From contig NZ_RXZH01000005.1 of the NCBI RefSeq assembly GCF_003970385.1, positions 62,001-126,000 on the forward strand: a stretch of DNA of 64,000 bases, written 5' to 3'. The position numbers and the translations under genes were made by a program. The notes under the pieces were generated by a model, which was not told the DNA's origin, searched no databases, and worked only from the letters and a program-made list of their open reading frames with translations. Of the stretch, positions 40,283 to 47,528 are shown one piece after another (position 1 is the first letter of the stretch; every line of letters starts with the position of its first letter). This DNA comes from Vibrio aquaticus. GTDB lineage: Bacteria > Pseudomonadota > Gammaproteobacteria > Enterobacterales > Vibrionaceae.

Positions 40283-42414
40283 TGTTAGCGAACCCTACTT
40301 CAGAGATGTTACTCACGACGCTTAAGCAATTAGCGATTAAAGGCGCTATCCGACAGCTCGATTACCAGTTCGCCCGTTTTATCACTTCGCAGTCCAGTGA
40401 TGAGCAATTGGGCTTTATTGCTGGTGTGGTCAGCAGCGAACTAGGCAAAGGGCATATCTGTTTACCTCTGTTTGATCGCCAAGGTCAGCCCTGTGATTTA
40501 GCCGCCAAACTCGGCTTGTTCGGTGAGTCTGCGTTAGCGCTGAATGAATCATTACTCAAAGTGAATTGGGTAGAGAAGCTCAATCAAGCTGATTTAGTTG
40601 GCGGTGGCGGTGAATCCTTACCACTTATTTTTGATGGTCAGCGTCTGTATTTGCACCGTTATTGGCACTATGAAGTGACGTTGGCAGAGCGTTTAAATAG
40701 CTTTGGGTCACCCATGATCCTAAAGCCTGATGAAGTGCAAAATCTATCACAGCATTTGGATCACCTCTTTGCTCGAAACTATCGCTACCTTTATGAAGGG
40801 ATTAATAAAGCCCGCCAGCAAGGTCAGTTAGATATGGGGCTTTGCCAACGTACGGTATGTGACCATTTGGATGTTGTGGCCGAAGATAAACTCGATTGGC
40901 CTACCATAGGCCAAAAGCTATTAGATGCGAAAACCATCGAGCAGTTTAAGGTGCTTGATGAACTAGTCCCACTTTCGGCCTGTGTTAACTGGCAGAAGGT
41001 GGCAGCGGCGGTTGCTCTGACTCGTAAGTTTGCCGTTATTTCTGGTGGGCCGGGTACGGGTAAAACAACCACGGTAACCAAATTACTGGCGGCGTTAATT
41101 GAACAAGCGACAGCTCACGGTGAGCAGCCGACTATCAAGTTGGTGGCTCCAACGGGTAAGGCAGCAGCGCGTTTAACAGAGTCGATTGGTAAAGCGGTTT
41201 CTGAGCTTGCGGTTTCCGATGAGCTTAAAGCATCTATTCCAACCGATGCGAGTACCTTGCACCGATTACTAGGCGCAATTCCGAACAGTGCTGAATTTAG
41301 ACATAACCGTGAAAACCCTCTCCACCTTGATATTTTGGTGGTCGACGAAGCCTCCATGGTCGATTTGCCTATGATGTACAAATTGGTTGATGCGATGCCC
41401 AAGCACGCAAGATTGATTTTATTGGGTGATAAAGACCAACTGGCTTCGGTAGAGGCTGGCGCAGTGCTTGGGGATATTTGCTCGTTCAATCATGTTGGGT
41501 TCAGTCACGGACAAGCTGCTCAGGTAGCGAAACTGACGGGCTATGAGTCACTGGCATACAGCACGAATAGCCAAGCGACGATTGCTGATAGCTTATGTAT
41601 GCTGAAAAAGAGTTATCGTTTTGATGCTCGCTCAGGGATTGGGCAGTTGTCAAAAGCCGTCAATAATGGCTCGGCTCAAGCGGTGGATGGCGTTTTTAAT
41701 CGGCCACTAGAAGATATCGCTCGCTTTCCTATTGATAGCCATCATTACAATCAGCTTATTCAAACCTTGGTATCAGAGTACAGCCACTACTTGAAACGTA
41801 TTGACCACGTGCAGAGCAATCCAAACACCAACGAAGAAGAAACGCAGCAGCAAAAAGCAAAAGCGGTACTTGATGAGTTTGCTCGTTGCCGTTTGTTATG
41901 TGCGATTCGTGAAGGTGACTTTGGCGTTAAAGGTTTGAATCATCGTATTGAAAGAGCCTTAGCAGCTCGTAAGCTGATTCAAACGCAAGATGAGCTTTGG
42001 TATCACGGCCGTCCTGTAATGGTCTCGCGTAACGACTATGCTTTGGGGCTGTATAATGGTGATATCGGCATTTGTATGCGAGATCACTCAGAAGGCGAAC
42101 CACGCTTGAAAGTGTACTTTGAGTTACCGGATGGCAGTGTCAAAGCTGTACTACCTAGTCGAGTGCCAGAACATGAAACCGCTTATGCGATGACTATTCA
42201 CAAATCTCAGGGCAGCGAGTTCGAACATACACTGATGATCTTACCGCCTGATTTTACGCCAATTCTAACTCGAGAACTGATTTATACCGGGATTACACGT
42301 GCGAAAAAACGTCTAAGCTTATTTGCCGATGATCGAGTAATGAAGCGAGGAATTAAAGTTCAAACAGAACGAGCGAGTGGGCTGGTGGAGCGATTGAAAG
42401 TGAGTAGTCGATAA
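40282..42414 (+). CDS. recD: RecBCD helicase subunit RecD
   Basis: RecD is the 5'-3' SF1B helicase of RecBCD. The 710-aa product has Walker A GGPGTGKTT at about 255-263, motif Ia KLVAPTGKAAARL, and Walker B LDILVVDEASMVD. Also present are LLGDKDQLASVEAGAVLGDI and the C-terminal YAMTIHKSQGSEFEH and ELIYTGITRAKKRLSLF. It is longer than E. coli RecD (608 aa), with an extra segment around 400-420 and 500-525 (NPNTNEEETQQQK). The TAATG overlap with recB implies translational coupling. It converges with a small ORF and argA. Confidence 0.96.
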   Translation: MLANPTSEMLLTTLKQLAIKGAIRQLDYQFARFITSQSSDEQLGFIAGVVSSELGKGHICLPLFDRQGQPCDLAAKLGLFGESALALNESLLKVNWVEKLNQADLVGGGGESLPLIFDGQRLYLHRYWHYEVTLAERLNSFGSPMILKPDEVQNLSQHLDHLFARNYRYLYEGINKARQQGQLDMGLCQRTVCDHLDVVAEDKLDWPTIGQKLLDAKTIEQFKVLDELVPLSACVNWQKVAAAVALTRKFAVISGGPGTGKTTTVTKLLAALIEQATAHGEQPTIKLVAPTGKAAARLTESIGKAVSELAVSDELKASIPTDASTLHRLLGAIPNSAEFRHNRENPLHLDILVVDEASMVDLPMMYKLVDAMPKHARLILLGDKDQLASVEAGAVLGDICSFNHVGFSHGQAAQVAKLTGYESLAYSTNSQATIADSLCMLKKSYRFDARSGIGQLSKAVNNGSAQAVDGVFNRPLEDIARFPIDSHHYNQLIQTLVSEYSHYLKRIDHVQSNPNTNEEETQQQKAKAVLDEFARCRLLCAIREGDFGVKGLNHRIERALAARKLIQTQDELWYHGRPVMVSRNDYALGLYNGDIGICMRDHSEGEPRLKVYFELPDGSVKAVLPSRVPEHETAYAMTIHKSQGSEFEHTLMILPPDFTPILTRELIYTGITRAKKRLSLFADDRVMKRGIKVQTERASGLVERLKVSSR

Positions 42415-42435
42415 CCATCCCTGGTTATCGGGTTC

Positions 42436-42615
42436 TTAACACAGTGCAGCAGAGAATGAGATACTGCGAATGCGGTATTTCTCTTTGTAGTTAAGAATAA
42501 ATGCTTTTAAGCCTTCAGTAACAGGGAACACACAGTGGACATCTAGATCTTCTAGTAATTCATTGTCTGCCATGTCCCAAAAACTCTGTACTGAATTACA
42601 GATGATTTTCTTCAT
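42436..42615 (-). CDS. Small hypothetical protein (59 aa)
   Basis: The frame from ATG at 42615 encodes MKKIICNSVQSFWDMADNEL and on to a hydrophobic-aromatic end (IRSISFSAALC). AAGAG lies about 10 nt upstream. The frame is open 14 codons further to a TTG. It has no signal peptide, membrane segment or motif I recognise. It stands alone between recD and argA, converging with recD 21 bp from its stop. Composition is like a real small protein, but expression is unproven. Confidence 0.5.
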   Translation of the reverse strand: MKKIICNSVQSFWDMADNELLEDLDVHCVFPVTEGLKAFILNYKEKYRIRSISFSAALC

Positions 42616-42844
42616 CGATAGTTTGCTCTTAGTGACGTTGTCTGTAACCTCAAGCAATCCTTGCGACTGAGCCGTTCGAGTGTTCGAACGTGCCTAGTAG
42701 AGAAATGATCCTATCAGCTTCCAATGAGAAACATAGTGCTTATCATTGAAAGCCTAAATATTAACCAATCGAGAGCAGAAAGGAAAGTCAGCATTTTCTC
42801 GAGTTCGTTAATTTTTTATCATGAAAGCGAAAAAATGCACAAAA

Positions 42845-44194
42845 TCAGAGCTTGAGTGTCAAAATCTTCGATTTACGCTGATAGTTGTATAAGTTCTGTT
42901 TATGCGAGGGAAGAGAGTTCACGTCCATCTCATGGAAGCCTTGCTCTCTAAACCAATGTAAGCTGTGAGTTGTGAGGACAAAGATGTATTCAATACCTTG
43001 TGCTTTTGATTGCAGTCGCATGTGATTAAGCAGAAGCAAACCTCTGTTACCATCTCGATACTCTGGATGGATCGCCACACAAGCCATTTCCGCCATACGT
43101 TCTTCTGGATAAGGATAAAGCGCCGCACAACCGATGATCAGACCATCTTTTTCAATGATGGTGAATTGATGAATCTCTTGCTCTAGTTGTTCACGAGAGC
43201 GGCGGACCAACACACCTTGCTCTTCAAGAGGGTGAATCAAGTCTAAGATCCCGCCAATATCGTCTATCCCTGCGACCCTGACCTGCTCAGCACTGGCTTC
43301 GACAATTTGCGTACCGATACCATCGAGTGAGAAGAGTTCTTGAACCAAGGCGCCATCGACTTTGTAGCTGATCAAGTGACTACGTGGCACGCCCGCACGA
43401 CATGCAGCCGTCGCGGCTCGTAAGAATCGAAGTGTTCCAGAAGAGTTTGCTATGTCGTCTTCGGCTTGGCTTTCCAATCTTGATAAAATCTTCTCTGCGT
43501 CTTTAGGGAACAACTCGGCGACTGCGTTGCCATTCTCATCAATGATTCCTTGCTCAGAACAAAAACCAATCAGCTTGTCAGCTTTAAGTTTGATCGCCAC
43601 TTGTGTCGCCACTTCCTCGGAAAGCAGATTAAATGACTCACCGGTAACAGAGCTCGCAATAGGACCAAGCAAGACAATCGAACCTTGGTTAAGCATGCGG
43701 TTGATGCCATCGGTATCGATACGGCGAATGCGGCCACTGTGACAATAGTCGATGCCATCATCGATGCCTAAAGGCTGAGAGATAACAAAGTTACCGCTGA
43801 CGACATTCAGTTGTGTTCCAGCCATCGGCGTATTGCTCAGGCTCATGGAAAGCTGGGCAGTAATAGACAGTTGCAGTTGCCCGGCGGCTTGCATTACATA
43901 ATTGAGAGAGGTTTCGTCAGTGACTCGAATCCCTTTGTGATAAGGCGTACTGTGTTGATTCTGTTCAAACAGACGATTAATTTGTGGACGCGCTCCATGA
44001 ACTAAGACAATTTTCACACCTAAACTATGCAGCAAAGCAAGGTCACTGATAATATTGGAAAAGTTTCCATCGGCAACGGCTTCACCGCCTAGCATCACGA
44101 CCATGGTTTTATCTCTATGGGCGTTGACGTAAGGAGCGGATTGTCTAAATCCTTTAACAAGAGCGGTACTACGAATCTTCACACTTACTTCCAT
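42845..44194 (-). CDS. argA: N-acetylglutamate synthase ArgA
   Basis: ArgA acetylates glutamate with acetyl-CoA, the first step of arginine synthesis. The 449-aa product joins an amino-acid-kinase-like domain ([46 protein letters not shown]) to a C-terminal GNAT domain ([38 protein letters not shown]). The annotated ATG has no good ribosome binding site; a GTG four codons in (giving [12 protein letters not shown]) has GGAAG at proper distance and matches relatives better. A tandem ARG box covers the promoter. recD converges as in E. coli. Confidence 0.95.
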   Translation of the reverse strand: MEVSVKIRSTALVKGFRQSAPYVNAHRDKTMVVMLGGEAVADGNFSNIISDLALLHSLGVKIVLVHGARPQINRLFEQNQHSTPYHKGIRVTDETSLNYVMQAAGQLQLSITAQLSMSLSNTPMAGTQLNVVSGNFVISQPLGIDDGIDYCHSGRIRRIDTDGINRMLNQGSIVLLGPIASSVTGESFNLLSEEVATQVAIKLKADKLIGFCSEQGIIDENGNAVAELFPKDAEKILSRLESQAEDDIANSSGTLRFLRAATAACRAGVPRSHLISYKVDGALVQELFSLDGIGTQIVEASAEQVRVAGIDDIGGILDLIHPLEEQGVLVRRSREQLEQEIHQFTIIEKDGLIIGCAALYPYPEERMAEMACVAIHPEYRDGNRGLLLLNHMRLQSKAQGIEYIFVLTTHSLHWFREQGFHEMDVNSLPSHKQNLYNYQRKSKILTLKL

Positions 44195-44198
44195 TTAG

Positions 44199-44233
44199 TG
44201 AATTTATATACACTTATAGTGCGATTTTATTCT
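44199..44233 (-). promoter_or_regulatory. Tandem ARG box (ArgR operator) upstream of argA
   Basis: TGAATTTATATACA (44199-44212) matches the core TGAAT-W4-ATTCA with one mismatch. A second core TGCGATTTTATTCT (44220-44233) is weaker but lies exactly 21 bp away, the spacing of paired 18-bp ARG boxes separated by 3 bp. The pair ends 5 bp from the argA ATG and should repress argA when arginine is present. Confidence 0.8.
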
Positions 44234-44409
44234 ACATGCGGCAAGTGTTTTTTATTTGCCCATGGAAAACTGAGTCGATGAAGTGTAAAGTCCACTCTGA
44301 AATAAACGGGTTATCATTCTGTTTGTTGGTGCATTTGTCGCAATTTTCCCTTTTTTGGCACACACTTAATATCTCTAATGGCACTCTAGAGTACACTGGT
44401 ACAGCGAAC

Positions 44410-44802
44410 GTGAGTACGAAATCAAACGGAAACAACAAACTGATCGAACGCACCTTTTTGATAGGCTCGATCATTGCAGCTATCACAGCGGTGATGTTAG
44501 GCGGTCAATTGTACGACTACTATCTTGAAAAGACTTACCCTAAATCAGAACTTTATGGTCGATGGGTTGAGCAAGACGTTGCCTTTTATGCAGCCAATGA
44601 ATTTGTCCTTAATGGCGCAGGTGTTTCTGTGGATGGCGGTGTCGTCGCCACTCAATTTCATTGGGATGGCACCTACCTTAAATTTAACGTAGGGGGTAAA
44701 GAGCATCGCTTTCAAGCACTGAATGAAGCGTTTACTGAGATGAAGCAGATCTCTGAACTGAATTACCAGCCGGTTTATCGTGTCAGAGAAATCCAAAAAT
44801 AA
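44410..44802 (+). CDS. DUF2850-type membrane-anchored protein
   Basis: From the GTG at 44410 the product is 130 aa: a short basic N-terminus, one membrane segment at about 16-36 (FLIGSIIAAITAVMLGGQLYDYY), and a small extracytoplasmic domain with ELYGRWVEQDVAFYAANEF and VDGGVVATQFHWDGTYLKF. This pattern matches Vibrio DUF2850 proteins of unknown function. The frame is open back to 44236, but those 58 codons overlap the argA promoter and lack family resemblance. The ribosome binding site of the GTG is weak. It is divergent from argA. Confidence 0.7.
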   Translation: MSTKSNGNNKLIERTFLIGSIIAAITAVMLGGQLYDYYLEKTYPKSELYGRWVEQDVAFYAANEFVLNGAGVSVDGGVVATQFHWDGTYLKFNVGGKEHRFQALNEAFTEMKQISELNYQPVYRVREIQK

Positions 44803-44881
44803 CAGTCATTAACCACTGGTTGATTGCGAAATATTGCTAAGTTTGTCATGCTCATAGCATCGCTTGAAAGGGAACAAACCA

Positions 44882-45985
44882 GTGTTCAAAAAATATCTTC
44901 CTATTGCAGCCGCATCACTTCTTTTTGGCTGTGCACAACCAACGGACCGCGCCCAGCAATACAACGGCGAAGAGTTTACTAATATCCTTAATAAATCGGT
45001 GACGGTCGCGTCCGATAAGCCTCGAGATTTCACCGAATTTCATCGTCAGGCAGAGCAAGTTGTCGAAAACTCGCCGTCAATGGCTAACCTCTATCAACCG
45101 CTTTATGAAAAGCTTAATGAGTGGGTACTGCAAAGTGGTGACCCTAGCGAGTTGGCAAATTTTGATATTCAAGCGGCTCAGCTTGGCGGTGGCGACAAAA
45201 AAGGTAATGTCCTATTTACTGGCTATTTTTCTCCGGTGATGGAACTGCGTCACGAGCCAAATGAAAAATTCAAATATCCAGTGTATGCAAAGCCTGATTG
45301 TGAGGGCGATTGCCCAACACGTGCGCAGATCTATGATGGTGCATTAGATGGGCTTGGGTTAGAGCTTGGCTATGCGGCTAACATGATTGATCCATTCTTG
45401 ATGGAAGTGCAGGGCAGTGGCTTTGTTCATTTTGAAGATGATGACACGTTAGAGTATTTCGCTTACGGCGGTAAGAACAACAAAGCTTATGTGAGTATTG
45501 GCCGAGTGCTGATTGAACGAGAGCTTGTCTCGCGTGAAAAGATGTCGATGAAAGCCATTAAAGAGTGGGTGCTTGCCAACGATGAAGCAACAGTGCGAGA
45601 ACTTCTAGAGCAAAACCCATCGTTTGTCTTCTTTGCTCCACGTGCAGATGCACCAGTAACAGGGTCTGCAGGTATTCCATTATTGCCAATGGCGTCAGTG
45701 GCGGGCGATCGCTCTATCTTTCCAATGGGAACGCCGATTCTAGCCGAAGTTCCTCTGCTTAACCCAGACGGCACATGGAGTGGTGCACACCAACTTCGTT
45801 TGTTGATCGTGTTAGATACTGGTGGAGCAGTGAAGCAAAACCACCTAGACCTTTACCATGGTATGGGGCCAAGAGCAGGTACGGAAGCTGGCCATTACAA
45901 ACACTTTGGTCGAGTGTGGAAGTTAGGGCTTGATGGCTCGGCAACACAAGCGCCTTGGGCATTGCCTCCTGAGAAGCTACAATAG
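44882..45985 (+). CDS. mltA: Membrane-bound lytic murein transglycosylase A (MltA)
   Basis: MltA is an outer-membrane lipoprotein that cleaves glycan strands with 1,6-anhydro product formation. From GTG at 44882 (AAAGGGAA ten bases upstream) the product is 367 aa, with a short signal and lipobox LLFGC (Cys17). An in-frame TTG at 44864 is less likely. Family motifs are LFTGYFSPVMELR near residue 104, FLMEVQGSGFV near 164, FAYGGKNNKAYVSIG and LDTGGAVKQNHLDLYHGMG; the last holds the catalytic aspartate region. tcdA follows behind a terminator. Confidence 0.94.
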   Translation: MFKKYLPIAAASLLFGCAQPTDRAQQYNGEEFTNILNKSVTVASDKPRDFTEFHRQAEQVVENSPSMANLYQPLYEKLNEWVLQSGDPSELANFDIQAAQLGGGDKKGNVLFTGYFSPVMELRHEPNEKFKYPVYAKPDCEGDCPTRAQIYDGALDGLGLELGYAANMIDPFLMEVQGSGFVHFEDDDTLEYFAYGGKNNKAYVSIGRVLIERELVSREKMSMKAIKEWVLANDEATVRELLEQNPSFVFFAPRADAPVTGSAGIPLLPMASVAGDRSIFPMGTPILAEVPLLNPDGTWSGAHQLRLLIVLDTGGAVKQNHLDLYHGMGPRAGTEAGHYKHFGRVWKLGLDGSATQAPWALPPEKLQ

Positions 45986-46009
45986 ACCTTCTAATCTAGA
46001 CATTTGAAT

Positions 46010-46042
46010 AAAGAGTGCGTATAAATCGCACTCTTTGTTTTT
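46010..46042 (+). terminator. Terminator after mltA
   Basis: AAAGAGTGCG and CGCACTCTTT form a perfect 10-bp stem with a 7-nt loop, followed by GTTTTTG. It lies 24 bp past the mltA stop and 20 bp before the tcdA start. Confidence 0.8.
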
Positions 46043-46062
46043 GTACCAAGCGGAAAATCAAT

Positions 46063-46872
46063 ATGCGTGAACTCGACACTCCAGCTTCTGATAACTACAA
46101 CCAGCGTTTTGGTGGTACTCGCCGCCTGTATGGGAATAGCGAAGTAGAGATCCTTCGTGCAGCACACGTGTGTGTGATCGGTATTGGTGGTGTTGGCTCT
46201 TGGGCGGTTGAAGCACTGGCTCGTACCGGCGTGGGTGAGCTTACTTTGATTGATATGGACGATGTGTGTGTGACTAACATTAACCGTCAAATCCATGCAA
46301 TGTCAGGCACGGTTGGTCAGAGCAAAATCGAAGTGATGGCAGAACGCGTTAAGCTGATTAATCCGGAATGTAAGGTTAATTTAATTGATGATTTTATCAC
46401 GCCTGACAATCAGCATGAGTACCTAAGCAAAGAGTACGATTACGTGCTAGATGCCATCGACAGTGTGAAAGCCAAAGCCTCTTTATTGGCTTACTGCCGC
46501 AGTAACAAAATTAAAGTGATTACGACCGGTGGCGCAGGTGGTCAAATTGATCCTACCCAAATTAAAGTGGCGGATCTCACCAAGACAATCCAAGATCCAT
46601 TAGCGAAGAAAATCAAAGATACGTTGCGTCGTCATCATAACTTCCCAACTAACCCAGCGCGTAAGTTTGGTATCGATTGTGTCTTTTCAACGGAGCAGCT
46701 GAAATACCCTCAGCCAGATGGCAGTGTTTGTGGGGTCAAATCAACGGCGGAAGGTCCAAAGCGTATGGACTGTGCGAGTGGTTTTGGTGCTGCAACCGTA
46801 GTTACTGCGACATTCGGTTTTGTGGCTGTCTCGCGCATTGTTGAAAAGCTGATTCAGAAATACAGTAACTAA
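46063..46872 (+). CDS. tcdA: tRNA cyclic t6A37 synthase TcdA (CsdL)
   Basis: TcdA is an E1-like enzyme that dehydrates t6A37 to its cyclic form in ANN-decoding tRNAs using ATP. The start at 46063 (GGAA upstream) gives 269 aa beginning MRELDTPASDNYNQRFGG, as in E. coli. The nucleotide site GIGGVGSWAVEALARTG is at about 40-56, followed by LTLIDMDDVCVTNINRQ and DYVLDAIDSVKAKASLL. csdE lies 17 bp downstream, so the sulfur-acceptor link known for E. coli CsdA-CsdE-CsdL is partly preserved. Confidence 0.95.
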   Translation: MRELDTPASDNYNQRFGGTRRLYGNSEVEILRAAHVCVIGIGGVGSWAVEALARTGVGELTLIDMDDVCVTNINRQIHAMSGTVGQSKIEVMAERVKLINPECKVNLIDDFITPDNQHEYLSKEYDYVLDAIDSVKAKASLLAYCRSNKIKVITTGGAGGQIDPTQIKVADLTKTIQDPLAKKIKDTLRRHHNFPTNPARKFGIDCVFSTEQLKYPQPDGSVCGVKSTAEGPKRMDCASGFGAATVVTATFGFVAVSRIVEKLIQKYSN

Positions 46873-46889
46873 CAGAGGTTAAGAAGAGT

Positions 46890-47336
46890 ATGTCACCGTT
46901 TCCTCAATCTCCATTTGGTATTGATATTACCGCTGAAGATATCGTTGCGACCATGCAGAACTTCAAAGGCTGGGAAGATCGCTATCGCCAAGTGATCCAA
47001 TGGGGTAAAAAGCTGCCTAAAATGTCAGATGATCTGAAATCTGAGCAAGTCACGGTATCGGGTTGCGAAAGCTTAGTGTGGTTAGTGAGCGAGCAAGTTG
47101 GGGATAAGTGGTTCTTCTGTGCAGACTCTGATGCACGCATTGTACGCGGGTTGATTGCCTTAGTGATGGCCGCTTTTGATGGTAAGACGAGTGAAGAGAT
47201 TCAAACGTTTGACGTTGAGGCTTATTTTGAAAAACTTGGTTTGATTGCCCATCTTAGCCCTTCACGTGGAAATGGGTTAAAAGCGATAGTGGAGCAAATT
47301 CAAGCGATTACCACTCCAGAGCCTCCTTCAAAGTAA
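46890..47336 (+). CDS. csdE: SufE-like sulfur acceptor CsdE
   Basis: CsdE accepts persulfide sulfur from the cysteine desulfurase CsdA. The 148-aa product has the SufE fold pattern with acceptor Cys59 in VTVSGCESLVWL and the conserved RIVRGLIALVMAAFDGKT segment. It is co-transcribed with tcdA. No cysteine desulfurase gene lies next to it here, unlike E. coli, where csdA-csdE-tcdA are contiguous. Confidence 0.92.
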   Translation: MSPFPQSPFGIDITAEDIVATMQNFKGWEDRYRQVIQWGKKLPKMSDDLKSEQVTVSGCESLVWLVSEQVGDKWFFCADSDARIVRGLIALVMAAFDGKTSEEIQTFDVEAYFEKLGLIAHLSPSRGNGLKAIVEQIQAITTPEPPSK

Positions 47337-47349
47337 ACTTATTTATATG

Positions 47350-47375
47350 CAGCCCGTTTTAATTCGGGCTGTTTC
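47350..47375 (+). terminator. Terminator after csdE
   Basis: CAGCCCG and CGGGCTG form a 7-bp GC-rich stem with an 8-nt loop, followed by TTTC. It closes the tcdA-csdE unit. Confidence 0.7.
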
Positions 47376-47483
47376 AATTCGGCTATTTTCTTAAACGTCT
47401 TCCTAATAAATTTCATTTATACAGCATAAAAAACTTTGCTCACATTTATATAGTATGTCATTCTGCGCGTGTTAGAGAGTAAG

Positions 47484-47528
47484 ATGAGCAGTAGAGATGA
47501 TGAAGACATTCAACAAAATTGTAGATAA
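47484..47528 (+). other. Possible 14-codon overlapping upstream ORF
   Basis: AGAGAGTAAG is placed ideally for an ATG at 47484 (MSSRDDEDIQQNCR, stop at 47526-47528). That frame overlaps the start of the PTS-GGDEF gene in a different frame. The main gene's own ATG at 47497 has only a poor ribosome binding site too close to it. The small frame could couple or restrain translation. This is inference from start context only. Confidence 0.3.

Noticed and set aside
44236..44409. Upstream extension of the DUF2850 gene to 44236
   Set aside because: The 58 extra codons overlap the argA promoter, lack family resemblance and would put a membrane protein behind an unlikely leader.
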